Assembly: GCF_003086295.3 (NCBI RefSeq)
Contig: NC_092051.1
Span: forward strand, 8,300,810-8,364,809
Source of the DNA: Arachis hypogaea
Lineage: Eukaryota > Streptophyta > Magnoliopsida > Fabales > Fabaceae
Direction of reading: 5' to 3'
Length of the DNA: 64,000 nucleotides
In this document: in pieces, positions 24,236-33,949 of the stretch
Layout of the letters: each line of letters starts with the position of its first letter
Numbering within the stretch: position 1 is the stretch's first letter
Made by a program: the position numbers and the translations under genes
Notes under the pieces: generated by a model
Seen by the model: only the letters and a program-made list of their open reading frames with translations
Databases searched by the model: none
Told to the model about the DNA's origin: nothing

Positions 24236-25948
24236 ATGGCAGAAAACAGTGGCGCAAATGTGGTGTCTTATAATCTAACTGAAGGACAATCAAGCAACAG
24301 ACCCCCTCTTTTCAATGGGAAAAACTATACCTATTGGAAGGAGAGGATGAAGATATTCGTACAAGCAGTGGATTACAGACTTTGGAAGATTATCCTCGAA
24401 GGGCCTAAATTTCCAACTACCACAAGTGCAGAAGGAGTTGTTTCTATCAAACCAGAAGCAAGATGGACCGAGGAAGATAGGAAGAAGGTGGAGTTAAATG
24501 CCAAGGCAATAAATCTGCTCAATTGTGCTATCAGCTTTGAGGAGTACCGACGGGTATCAAGATGCACAACGGCAAAGGAAATCTGGGACAAATTGCAAAT
24601 CACCCATGAAGGAACCACCATTGTCAAGAAGACTCGGGCAGATATGCTAAACAGAGAATATGAAACGTTTGCAATGAAGGAAGGAGAGTCCATTGATGAA
24701 CTCTTTGAACGTTTCAATGCTATCATTGTTGGCTTAGATGCTCTGGGAATTACACATTCTGATTCTGTGCTAGTGAGAAGAGTGTTGAGATGTCTCACAA
24801 AAGAGTGGGAGACTAAAGCTTTAATTATTTCTGAGAGTAGTAGCCTAGACTCCATAACACTTGATGATTTGAGAGGAAATCTTCTTGCTTTTGAAAATAC
24901 CTATTTGAAAAAAGATACAAAAAAGAAAGGAATTGCATTTTCTTCTGTGACTAACCCCCTGGATGATGAATCCAGTGATAACTCTTCTGAAAATGAGTTT
25001 GTTTTATTTGCAAAAAAATTCAGGAAAATGGCTAAGCTCAGAGGCAAAGGCAGCAGCACAAGGAAAGTGAAGAAAGACCTCAGCAAGGTAACTTGCTACA
25101 ATTGCAAGGAAATGGGGCATTTCAAATCTGATTGTCCCAAGCTGAAGAAGGAGGAAAAGCCAAAAAGAGGAAAGAAGAAAGGACTGATGGCCACATGGGA
25201 AGACTTGGAGAATGATTCTGATGATGATGATGAAGAAACCGAGACCAAGTCACAAACATGTCTCATGGCAGACCACATAGATCAGGTAGTCTTTCATAAC
25301 CCTAACACTGAAGATCTCCATCTTATGATAGACCACCTTTCTGAAAAAATAAGATGTTTTCTGCTGGAAAATCAAGAACTTGAACAGCAAATTACCATTC
25401 TTAAGGCCGAAAACAGTTTTCTAAAAGAAAAAGTGAGAGAGGCCGAAACTGCTTGTGATCTTGTTGAAGAAAATAAGCAGTTAAGAGCCCAAGTTAGGAG
25501 CTGTGAAAGTAACCATTGTGTTCTTGCATATGTGGACTGTTTTAAACAAAATGAAGAGTTGCTTAAAAAGGTTAAAAGACTTGAGGAAGACTTAGCCAAA
25601 TTTACACAAAGTTCTGAAAGTTTAAATCACATCTTGGCTAGTCAAAAACCTCTTTATGATAAGGCTGGGTTGGGGTTTCATAAATCTGAAAATTCACATT
25701 TTGAAAATATTGCTTCATCTTCTAATGACATAAGATTTCAAGATCCCACCTACTTTAACAAAAAGGCAACTCCAAGATTTTGTAGACTATGCAATCGGAA
25801 TGGACACTTTCCCATTCAATGCTTTTTCGGTGAAAGAATGGTTGGTAACAAGGTTTATAAAATTGTTTTTGATTACAATGGCTTAGGACATAGAAGATGG
25901 TTTAACGTAAAAGGATCCAAAAAGATTTGGATACCTAAGGTTACTTAA
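24236..25948 (+). CDS. Retrotransposon gag polyprotein
   Basis: A 570-residue capsid protein starts at the first ATG after the primer site. The N-terminal half has the plant copia gag fold signature (PPLFNGKNYTYWKERMKIF, later LWKIILEGP and an UBN2-like core with EIWDKLQITHEGT). A lysine-rich stretch precedes a CCHC zinc knuckle at about residues 287-300 (CYNCKEMGHFKSDC), for nucleic-acid binding. Next come an acidic segment, a long coiled coil rich in Glu/Lys/Leu (about 365-465), and a second knuckle-like CRLCNRNGHFPIQC at about 516. The long C-terminal extension with a coiled coil is typical of Sirevirus gag, where it may contact host proteins. The frame closes with TAA at 25946-25948, just upstream of pol. 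Confidence 0.92.
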   Translation: MAENSGANVVSYNLTEGQSSNRPPLFNGKNYTYWKERMKIFVQAVDYRLWKIILEGPKFPTTTSAEGVVSIKPEARWTEEDRKKVELNAKAINLLNCAISFEEYRRVSRCTTAKEIWDKLQITHEGTTIVKKTRADMLNREYETFAMKEGESIDELFERFNAIIVGLDALGITHSDSVLVRRVLRCLTKEWETKALIISESSSLDSITLDDLRGNLLAFENTYLKKDTKKKGIAFSSVTNPLDDESSDNSSENEFVLFAKKFRKMAKLRGKGSSTRKVKKDLSKVTCYNCKEMGHFKSDCPKLKKEEKPKRGKKKGLMATWEDLENDSDDDDEETETKSQTCLMADHIDQVVFHNPNTEDLHLMIDHLSEKIRCFLLENQELEQQITILKAENSFLKEKVREAETACDLVEENKQLRAQVRSCESNHCVLAYVDCFKQNEELLKKVKRLEEDLAKFTQSSESLNHILASQKPLYDKAGLGFHKSENSHFENIASSSNDIRFQDPTYFNKKATPRFCRLCNRNGHFPIQCFFGERMVGNKVYKIVFDYNGLGHRRWFNVKGSKKIWIPKVT

Positions 25949-25962
25949 GCATTGTTTTGTAG

Positions 25963-28900
25963 GTGTGCCTAGCATCCCAAAGGAAAGAAAATGTGTGGTA
26001 TATGGACAGCGGATGCTCTAGGCATATGACCGGAAAGGCAACCTTCTTCATAAAGCTTGATGACTATGATGGAGGACTTGTCACTTTCGGTGATGATGCA
26101 AAAGGAAAAATTGTGGCTGTTGGGAAAGTTGGTAAAAACTTTTCTTCTTGTATAAATGATGTTCTCCTTGTACATGGCTTGAAACATAATTTGCTTAGTG
26201 TTAGTCAACTTTGTGATTTGGGTTTTGAAGTTATCTTTAAGAAATCTGTTTGTTTAGTTGTGTGTGAAAAAACTGGGAATGTTCTTCTTGAAGCTAAAAG
26301 ATGTAACAATGTGTATGGATTAACTCTTGAGGATTTAAAGGAACAAAATGTAACATGCTTCACATCTTTTGAATCTGAAAAATGGCTTTGGCATAGAAAG
26401 TTGGGACATGCTAGCATGTATCAAATTTCTAAGTTAGTCAAAAGAAATTTGGTTAGAGGAATCCCAAACATCAAGTTTGATAAGGATCTTACTTGTGACG
26501 CTTGTCAATTAGGCAAACAAGTAAAATCCTCTTTTAAATCAAAAGATGGAATCTCAACCAAAAGGCCATTGGAAATGTTACATATTGATCTTTTTGGTCC
26601 TACTAGAACTCAAAGCTTAGGAGGTAAACATTATGGTCTTGTGGTGGTAGATGATTATTCTAGATTTGGTTGGGTACTTTTCCTTGCTCATAAGAATGAT
26701 GCTTTTCATGCTTTTTCCACCCTTTGTAAGAAAATTCAAAATGAAAAGGATTTGAAAATTGCCCATTTAAGAAGTGATCATGGAAGAGAATTTGAAAATC
26801 AAGATTTTGAAAAATTCTGTGATGACTTAGGGATTTCTCATAACTTTTCATGTCCTAGAACCCCCCAACAAAATGGGGTAGTTGAAAGAAGGAATAGAAG
26901 CCTTCAAGAAATGACTAGGGCTATGTTATGTGAGAGTGAAATTCCTAAATTCCTATGGGCTGAGGCTGTGAACACAGCATGTTATATTTTGAATAGAACA
27001 ATCATTAGAAAAGGGTTAAAGAAAACACCTTATGAGTTATGGAAAGGAACCCCTCCAAATCTTAAGTACTTTCATATTTTTGGATGCAAATGCTTTGTGC
27101 TTAATAATAAAGAAAACCTTGGAAAATTTGATCCAAAATCATATGAAGGAATGTTTGTTGGATATTCCACCACAAGCAAGGCCTATAGAGTTTATCTCAA
27201 GGAGCATAGGACAATAGAGGAATCCATACATGTTACTTTTTGTGATTCTAACTTAGTTCCCAGTATTGTGAAGGATATTGATTCAGATTGTGAAGAGGCT
27301 GCAACAAGTAAAGAAAATCCCAAATCTGTACAAAATGAAGAATCTGTCAGCCCGGTTTTATCTCGTCAGATTGTAGGAGAAACTTCCAATTTATCTCCTG
27401 AGCAGACACGAGAAACTGAAACAGTGAGACCACCAGAAGTTCATCAAAGTTCAACACCTGGCCGAAAACCTAGAGAATGGAAGTCTATGAGGGGTTATCC
27501 TCATGACTTCATCATTGGTGATCCCTCTCATGGTGTAACAACAAGATCCTCCACCAAAAGGCAAACCGAACCTAGCAACTTAGCTCTCTTGTCACAAATG
27601 GAGCCCAACAATGTCAAACAAGCTCTTGAAGATCCATCATGGGTCAAAGCCATGCAAGAGGAGCTAGCTCAATTTGACAAGAATGAGGTTTGGACATTAG
27701 TACCTTATTCGGATGGTATGAAGGTAACGGGTACTAAGTGGGTCTTTAAAAATAAACTTGGTGAGGATGGACAAGTTGTTCGTAACAAGGCTAGATTAGT
27801 GGCCCAAGGTTACGATCAAGAAGAGGGTATAGATTTTGATGAGTCTTTTGCTCCGGTAGCTAGAATGGAAGCAATTCGGTTGCTTCTTGCCTATGCCGCC
27901 CATAAAGGTTTCAAAATGTTTCAAATGGATGTTAAGTGTGCTTTCCTTAATGGCTTTATTGATAGAGAAGTGTATGTGGCACAACCCCCCGGTTTTGAAC
28001 ATAAAGAGTTTCCAAATCATGTTCTTAAATTATCTAAGGCTCTTTATGGGCTTAGACAAGCTCCAAGAGCTTGGTATGAAAGGCTTAGTGCCTTCTTGTT
28101 GGAAAATCAATTTCAAAGGGGTACCACCGACACTACTTTATTTATTAAAGCATCTAATGATGACATACTTCTTGTTCAAGTTTATGTTGATGACATTGTA
28201 TTTGGATCGGCCAACATTTCCTTGTGTGAAGAGTTTGGAAAACTCATGACTAGTGAGTTTGAAATGAGTTTAATGGGAGAGCTTACCTTCTTTCTTGGCC
28301 TCCAAATTAAACAAACTCCTAGTGGTACTTTTATTTACCAAGGAAAGTATGCAAAAGAACTTATCAAAAAGTTTGGCCTAGAAAATTCCAAAGCAATGAG
28401 TACACCAATGCATCCCAACACAAAACTTGAAAAGGATGATGATGGTCAAGATGTGGATGAAACAAGGTATAGAGGAATGATAGGTTCACTCATGTACCTT
28501 ACCTCCTCTAGACCAGATATTGTTCAAAGTGTGGGTGTATGTTCAAGATTTCAATCTCACCCAAAAGAATCCCATCTTACGGCTGTTAAACGCATCATTA
28601 GATACATTAAGGGAACTTGTGATTATGGCTTGTGGTATCCTAAATCTGATGAATTTTGTGCAGTAGGGTTTTGTGATGCAGATTATGCGGGAGATAGAGT
28701 GGATAGAAGAAGCACGTCAGGCATGTGTTGCTTCCTTGGAAGCTCTCTCAACATGTGGTCAAGCAAGAAACAAGCCACAGTGGCTTTATCCACCGCTGAA
28801 GCAGAATATATTTCCGCATCTGCATGTTGCACTCAATTAATTTGGTTAAAAACACAATTGGAAGATTACAAATTAAAAATCAATAGTATACCCCTATTTT

Positions 28901-29142
28901 GTGATAATATGAGTGCAATAAATATTTCAAAAAATCCTGTTTTGCACTCAAGAACTAAGCACATTGAGATAAAATATCATTTTATTAGGGAGCATGTGCA
29001 AAAGGGTACTATTGATATTCAATTTGTAAAATCAGAAGACCAAATTGCTGATATTTTTACAAAACCCCTCTGTGAAGACAGATTCTGCACCTTGAGAAAA
29101 AGATTGGGAATGTTTGATTTAAGTTTTATTGAAAATTTGTGA
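25963..29142 (+). CDS. Retrotransposon pol polyprotein (PR-IN-RT-RNaseH)
   Basis: A continuous 1,059-codon frame with no stop inside. In order it has an aspartic protease ([13 protein letters not shown], Asp near residue 15), GAG-pre-integrase zinc region (WHRKLGH...CDACQLGK, about 141-185), an integrase core (IDLFGPT near 208, SDHGREF near 271, NGVVERRN near 306), reverse transcriptase ([11 protein letters not shown] at 743-744) and RNase H (DADYAG near 906, [19 protein letters not shown]). It has no ATG at its beginning: the frame opens with GTG directly after a TAG at 25960-25962. It is in a different frame from gag, whose stop lies 14 bases before the opening. Expression therefore needs frameshifting, splicing or another device, or the junction is mutated. 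Confidence 0.93.
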   Translation: MCLASQRKENVWYMDSGCSRHMTGKATFFIKLDDYDGGLVTFGDDAKGKIVAVGKVGKNFSSCINDVLLVHGLKHNLLSVSQLCDLGFEVIFKKSVCLVVCEKTGNVLLEAKRCNNVYGLTLEDLKEQNVTCFTSFESEKWLWHRKLGHASMYQISKLVKRNLVRGIPNIKFDKDLTCDACQLGKQVKSSFKSKDGISTKRPLEMLHIDLFGPTRTQSLGGKHYGLVVVDDYSRFGWVLFLAHKNDAFHAFSTLCKKIQNEKDLKIAHLRSDHGREFENQDFEKFCDDLGISHNFSCPRTPQQNGVVERRNRSLQEMTRAMLCESEIPKFLWAEAVNTACYILNRTIIRKGLKKTPYELWKGTPPNLKYFHIFGCKCFVLNNKENLGKFDPKSYEGMFVGYSTTSKAYRVYLKEHRTIEESIHVTFCDSNLVPSIVKDIDSDCEEAATSKENPKSVQNEESVSPVLSRQIVGETSNLSPEQTRETETVRPPEVHQSSTPGRKPREWKSMRGYPHDFIIGDPSHGVTTRSSTKRQTEPSNLALLSQMEPNNVKQALEDPSWVKAMQEELAQFDKNEVWTLVPYSDGMKVTGTKWVFKNKLGEDGQVVRNKARLVAQGYDQEEGIDFDESFAPVARMEAIRLLLAYAAHKGFKMFQMDVKCAFLNGFIDREVYVAQPPGFEHKEFPNHVLKLSKALYGLRQAPRAWYERLSAFLLENQFQRGTTDTTLFIKASNDDILLVQVYVDDIVFGSANISLCEEFGKLMTSEFEMSLMGELTFFLGLQIKQTPSGTFIYQGKYAKELIKKFGLENSKAMSTPMHPNTKLEKDDDGQDVDETRYRGMIGSLMYLTSSRPDIVQSVGVCSRFQSHPKESHLTAVKRIIRYIKGTCDYGLWYPKSDEFCAVGFCDADYAGDRVDRRSTSGMCCFLGSSLNMWSSKKQATVALSTAEAEYISASACCTQLIWLKTQLEDYKLKINSIPLFCDNMSAINISKNPVLHSRTKHIEIKYHFIREHVQKGTIDIQFVKSEDQIADIFTKPLCEDRFCTLRKRLGMFDLSFIENL

Positions 29143-29164
29143 ATATTTGATTCTGTTCAGTTTT

Positions 29165-29185
29165 GTCTCGTAGGTTTGGACGAGA
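29165..29185 (+). other. GTCTCGT/ACGAGA hairpin between pol and third ORF
   Basis: gtctcgt, an 8-base loop and acgaga form a short stem. The same stem sequence occurs twice near the 3' end of each LTR (24023-24044, 24056-24075, and 33594-33615, 33627-33646). The reuse of the motif suggests a cis-acting element of the retrotransposon. Function is unknown. Confidence 0.6.
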
Positions 29186-29578
29186 TAAAAAAACGCAAGC
29201 TTGATGGAGGAGCTCTGTTCAGGGGGAGGCAACACAAATTTAAATTCTTCTGGGCCCCACCTAATAAATTCTGACCCCACCATGGCAGTTTAGTTAGTTA
29301 TTCCTTCCTTGAAAAAATAAAATCACAAAATTTTTTAGATTGTCTTTTCAAATCTAGTTGGAAGATACATGTTGTCAAATCATATCTTCTCCTTCCAACT
29401 AAATCCCTTGATTCAAGGAAAAACTCCCTCTTTATCACTTTTTGAAACTCCCATTTGGATAATAACCGTGCCATTATGGTCATTAACCTCCCATCATCTC
29501 TCTCCAATCCTCATTTATTGCACCTCTAACCTCCTTCCATCCTCCTCTCATTCGGCCATCACCCCTCATTCATCCACC

Positions 29579-31009
29579 ATGAAAAAGAAAACCGCTGTTA
29601 GGCGAAGTAGCCGAACCCCCATTCCAAAAAACCCACCTTTCTCATCACCTCCAACCCATACACATATCCATCTCCATTCTACCTCATCCTCTTCTCAGTC
29701 ACCACCCTCCAAGAAAACCGAAACCATGCGCCGAAAGGTTATTGCTCAGAAAACCTCAGGGAGAGGCAAGACAGGGAAGAACAAGCAACCAAGTGTTGAA
29801 GAAGATGAAGAAACATCACATACTACTCCACCTCCATCACCACCAAAAAGAACTACCCCTCATACAAAAAGCTCCCAAAAGAAACAGAAAACCTTTGCTC
29901 TGCATGACACAAGCGAACCCCCCAATCTGGAATCTCTAGAGTTCAAAAACAAATTCCACAAAACTCATTCACATTTTGATCCTTCTCGCTTCCACTCATG
30001 TGCATTCTATGAATTTCACAAAGATGTTCTTCTGCAGCGCAATCTCTGCCCCTCTTACTTGGTGAACCTTCCAAATCTTGCCACCAAAGGAATGAACTTT
30101 TCGTCTCTGTTTGATGCTCTGAAATGGACTCCTCTGACTCACATTCAGAAATTGGTATACCCGGGGCTGGTCCGGGAATTTTATGCAAACATGCGCCTGA
30201 TTGGTGGGTCAATCCACTCTTATGTCAAGCGTGTTTACATAACCCTCACTCCTCAAACCATTGGTGCTGCCCTTGGGTATGAAGATGAGGGACCAAAGGT
30301 TTATATGGTTGATAAATGGGATGATCAAGTGGGAGTTACTCAACAAACTGTAATGCAACACATCTGTGCCAACCTGTCCGGGCTTGATGGATTAATCCCA
30401 ACTCACAAATCCCTCGGCCCAGAGAACTCTCTGTTACACCGTATCATCACTCATATCATCACTCCTCAAAGTGGTTCTCATCATAGAGTAACAGTTTCTG
30501 ACTCTATCATCCTCTTTGCTCTTATTACTTCCACTCCAATTTCATTTGCTTATATTATGACACGTCATATGTGGGAAGCAGTAAGAAGCACAAAAAAGGC
30601 TAATCTTCCTTACGGCATGTTTCTTACATGTATATTTGAATATTTTAAGGTTGATTTGTCTAATGAATCTGTTGAGAACAAAGTGTCACAGATTAAAGGA
30701 GGAGGAGTTTCGAACAAGAAAAGCAAGAAATCTGTTGCCTCCGAACCCTCTCTAAGCGATTTGGAAAGCCACCCTGAACCCTCAAAGGTGTCGGCATCCA
30801 TCAGGGAGACTCTCAGTGAATTCCGCAATATGTCCAAATTAATGCTTAAGTCAAGCAAGGCTGCCCGGAAACTGGCGTATGCAAATGAGAAAGCCTGGAG
30901 GAAGTGCTATGAAAGGGTCGGTTTCATGATTCAAACCTTTGATGATGAAATGGGAACAGGAGATTCTGAAGATGATTCTGGTTCTGAGTTCAATGTTTCT
31001 GATGATTAG
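29579..31009 (+). CDS. Sirevirus env-like third ORF
   Basis: A 476-residue frame lies between pol and the 3' LTR. An earlier in-frame ATG at 29369 would add 70 residues, but the ATG at 29579 has a far better context (caccATGa) and begins a basic region (KKKTAVRRSSRTP). The first 130 residues are Ser/Pro/Thr/Lys-rich and low complexity. A folded middle (about 145-370, including LVREFYANMRLIGG and IHSYVKRVYITLTPQTIGAALGYE) resembles the putative plant transposon protein domain found in such third ORFs. The stretch ILFALITSTPISFAYIM is the only hydrophobic segment. The C-terminus is charged, helical-looking and ends in an acidic tail. In SIRE1-like elements this position is called env-like, though no fusion role is demonstrated. 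I see no signal peptide at the preferred start. Confidence 0.75.
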   Translation: MKKKTAVRRSSRTPIPKNPPFSSPPTHTHIHLHSTSSSSQSPPSKKTETMRRKVIAQKTSGRGKTGKNKQPSVEEDEETSHTTPPPSPPKRTTPHTKSSQKKQKTFALHDTSEPPNLESLEFKNKFHKTHSHFDPSRFHSCAFYEFHKDVLLQRNLCPSYLVNLPNLATKGMNFSSLFDALKWTPLTHIQKLVYPGLVREFYANMRLIGGSIHSYVKRVYITLTPQTIGAALGYEDEGPKVYMVDKWDDQVGVTQQTVMQHICANLSGLDGLIPTHKSLGPENSLLHRIITHIITPQSGSHHRVTVSDSIILFALITSTPISFAYIMTRHMWEAVRSTKKANLPYGMFLTCIFEYFKVDLSNESVENKVSQIKGGGVSNKKSKKSVASEPSLSDLESHPEPSKVSASIRETLSEFRNMSKLMLKSSKAARKLAYANEKAWRKCYERVGFMIQTFDDEMGTGDSEDDSGSEFNVSDD

Positions 31010-31906
31010 TGACTATTCCTCTACTTTTATTTGATATTGGCAACAATAGGCTCAATCCTTCTTTTGTTTTTTGTAAAGGCATGACTTGATACTCCCTGCC
31101 GTATGATACTCTGAACAATTACTGCTTTGTTATAAATATTATGTATTGCTCATGTCTCTTGTTGCAGGTTTTTATGCCCCTTGATGCCAAAAGGGGGAGG
31201 AAATTTAGATTCCAAAATTGAAATTGGAATAAAACAGGGCCTGAAAAACAGGGGATAACAGGGGCTGAAAAACAGGGGATAAGGGTTGAAATTTTCAAAT
31301 TGAAAATTCATGATTACCCTTATTCAAAGAAAGCATGTTTCTATTATATTTCCTGCTGTATGTACTGCATTTGGCATTTGGTTTACTATGATGTTTGATA
31401 TATTGATGCCTGGCTGATGGTTCATCTTTGATAAACCTGTTGGTTTGAAAATTTACATTTGGCAGTTCCTTTAAGCTGTGTTATTTAACAACTGCCATGT
31501 TTTGATGTGCTAATATGTGTTTCAAAAATATTTTCCTTATTTTGAATGACATTGCTCTGATATCTGGACTGGAAAATATTTGGAAATTTTCTGAACAACA
31601 CTGGTTTGTGTTCTGTTGATATGTGTATGTTTGAGCAGTAAATCAGTTTATGATATCAAAAGAGATTTGATTATCAATTAAAACTGCTCATAAATCAAGC
31701 ATTTAGCATCTTAAAATGTGCTAAATAACATTGTCATTAGAAGCTTGATTAAAGTGTTACAGGTTAGTGCTTCCCTTGGTAACATAAGCATACATTAAGG
31801 GGGAGCAATGTGACATTTTGAAAGGGGGAGAAATTCAAATTCAAAGGGAGTACTCTTACTCAATTTTAAATTTCTTTCCATTTCAATTTTAATATTGTTT
31901 GTCATC
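31010..31906 (+). other. Non-coding 3' internal region with polypurine copies
   Basis: No ORF lies between the third ORF and the 3' LTR. AAGGGGGAG occurs at 31191-31199, 31797-31805 and 31822-31830. A two-unit tandem repeat around ctgaaaaacaggggataa spans about 31238-31282. Confidence 0.8.
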
Positions 31907-31915
31907 AAGGGGGAG
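31907..31915 (+). other. Polypurine tract adjoining the 3' LTR
   Basis: AAGGGGGAG, two bases before the 3' LTR start, is in the position required for plus-strand priming. Exact upstream copies exist at 31191, 31797 and 31822, and a near copy (cagggggag) at 29220-29228 just after pol. Confidence 0.9.
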
Positions 31916-31917
31916 AT

Positions 31918-33748
31918 TGATGAGTTTGGAAAACTCTAAATTAATATGTGTGATGACTAAACATTATTAAAATTAATTAATTGCAAAATTATTTAATCTG
32001 AATTTTTATTCAATACATTGATGATTATAATTTTGCTGCAGGTTTAATCATGGGCCGGAAACAAATGTATTGTGCTAAGCCCAATTTACACTCAGCCTTG
32101 GTTTTAATAACAAAAATAAATGTGGCTGTTTTAATGTTACTTGGGCCCAAATAATTTTCTGATCTAAGCCCAAGTGGGTTACATGCTTTCCACTTGCTTT
32201 ATGCATGTTCCAAATTTTATCAGGAAAGCAAATGTTATTAATGGGCCAAGATCAAATATTGTTGCTACCAAGCCCAATGTTGATTCGAATCCATGAAGCA
32301 AATGAAATGCCTAAATGCTTCCAACGGATTCCACTTCATTATTTTGAAGGATTTCAAATTTAATTAATACATTGGAAACATAAGAAAAAGAGAGAAGATT
32401 GATTTGATGGCTATTATGACACTACACGCTACTCAACAAAGGGAAGTGGGAAACTTGAATTAACTTTTACATTCTCTCTCTTTGTTCATTGATTATTATT
32501 CAAACCCATTGAATATTTTCTCTTTCTTCTCTCTCACAACTCTTTCTCTCTTCGGTCTTTACTCAGAAAATATTGGCAGCCATGGAAGCAAAAGTAAGCT
32601 ACCGAGATGAAGAGAAAGCAAGCCTAAAGACCATCACAATGATGGCAAGAAAACATACTAAAATAAAAATGAGCTGTGGCTAAGATATTCACCAAATGTG
32701 GTTAGATTTGGTGAGGTTATCTTGAGTCTTTCATGCTCAAAATAGAAGAAGAAGATTCGGCCAGCTGGAGGAGATTCTTGAAGCATGGCTTGTCTTCGAT
32801 TCTGCTCAACCACCACAGGAAGTAGCTAGAGTGGCGAAGTGATGGTTGGAGGCAGAGATTGAAGCAGATGAAGTCATCATCATCATGAAGCATCAAGGGC
32901 CAGAATTCCATCTTGGAGAGCAAGCCAAGGATGGAGAGCTCGGATTGATGAAGGGTGATGATCAAGAAAGGACTAGAGGTAATTGCATGTTGGTTAATGC
33001 ATGGTTATCTCTTCTCTCTCTATGTGGCCGAACCGGTTTTGTTGAAGGAAGAAGAAGTTGGTTCAGTTTTGGCTTCAATAAGTGGAGGCTCCCCTCTTCT
33101 ATATTAAGGGTGGACAGCCACTGTTTGAAGCAAGGAGAAAAATTGAGAGTGCAAGGCACAGAGTTCTCAGAGCTACCTGAGCTAACAGTTTTCTCTTCTC
33201 CTTCAATGTATTCTGTTTAATATTTTTCTGTTTAATTTTGTCATGTCTTGAGTCTCATGGTAAAAGGCAAACAGTGAGGTTTGTAATGAAAAAGCCATAG
33301 AGCGGAAAAAGGCAGAGAGTGCAAAATTAAAAGAAAAAGCCATAGATGTCTTAGAGTTCCTTTGTACATCTGTGTTGTGTTTCATGATTCTGTGGGAATC
33401 CCCTTGTAAGTTGGGTTAGCACTTTACAAGTTGTAATCTGTTTGATTATAGTGAAATTCCATCATTGTTGTGATGGAGACTGGATGTAGGCTGCACTGCA
33501 CTTAGCAGCCGAACCAGGATATATCTTGGTGTAATTTTCTTCCTCTCCTACTCCATTTCTGTTTTCTATTGCACAGGAGCAAAAACCGAAAATGTCTCGT
33601 GCCAAGTGACGAGACAAAATGAAAATGTCTCGTGGCTAGGGACGAGCTAAAAACAGAAAAGTCTCCTCTGAATCCAGCAAGTGTTAGCAAGCGAAAAAGT
33701 GGCTAAGATTCAACCCCCCCCCCCTTCTCTTAGCCACTGAAACCACCA
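31918..33748 (+). repeat. 3' LTR of the copia element
   Basis: This 1,831-bp repeat is offset 9,571 from the 5' LTR throughout, until a C-run that is two bases longer here. Differences I found: A at 22983 versus G at 32554, and T at 24173 versus C at 33746. It is followed directly by the target duplication ctcag. Confidence 0.95.
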
Positions 33749-33910
33749 CTCAGAAGTTAATTTTCCATAAGAATTGACATTAATCCCAAATTAAAGTTGA
33801 ATTAAGTTATAATTGTTTAATTAGTGGGTGAGGCTGAAGGTTGCCAAAGTTTTGAAGGTCTTTCTAGAATTCTTAGCCATTAATTTGAATTTAAAGGAAC
33901 TACTTGACAT

Positions 33911-33934
33911 ATTGACCAAAAAAAAAAAAAAAAA
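33911..33934 (+). repeat. A-run micro-insertion with 15-18 bp duplication
   Basis: ATTGACC plus A17 is flanked by two copies of ggaactacttgacat (33896-33910 and 33935-33949), with up to three further shared A on the left. It has the same tag, TTGACC before A, as the insertion at 15,810 on the other strand. Confidence 0.8.
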
Positions 33935-33949
33935 GGAACTACTTGACAT

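Larger units (their letters stand above)
22347..33748 (+). mobile_element. Complete Sirevirus-type Ty1/copia LTR retrotransposon
   Basis: An 11.4-kb element has two long terminal repeats (22347-24175 and 31918-33748), TG...CA ends and a 5-bp target duplication ctcag (22342-22346 and 33749-33753). It also has an initiator-methionine-tRNA primer site, gag, a pol in PR-IN-RT-RNase H order (the copia order), a third ORF between pol and the 3' LTR, and several polypurine motifs AAGGGGGAG. The extra ORF, large gag with coiled coil, and repeated polypurine motifs are hallmarks of the Sirevirus/SIRE lineage. By eye the LTRs differ by only two substitutions and a C-run length, so the insertion is recent. 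gag and env-like frames are open. pol is open but its junction with gag is odd (see the pol entry). The element may be autonomous or nearly so. Confidence 0.93.

Noticed and set aside
29369..29578. Upstream ATG extension of the env-like ORF as a signal peptide
   Set aside because: The extension is moderately hydrophobic, but the ATG at 29579 has a much better context and begins the basic domain. I keep the shorter form, without certainty.
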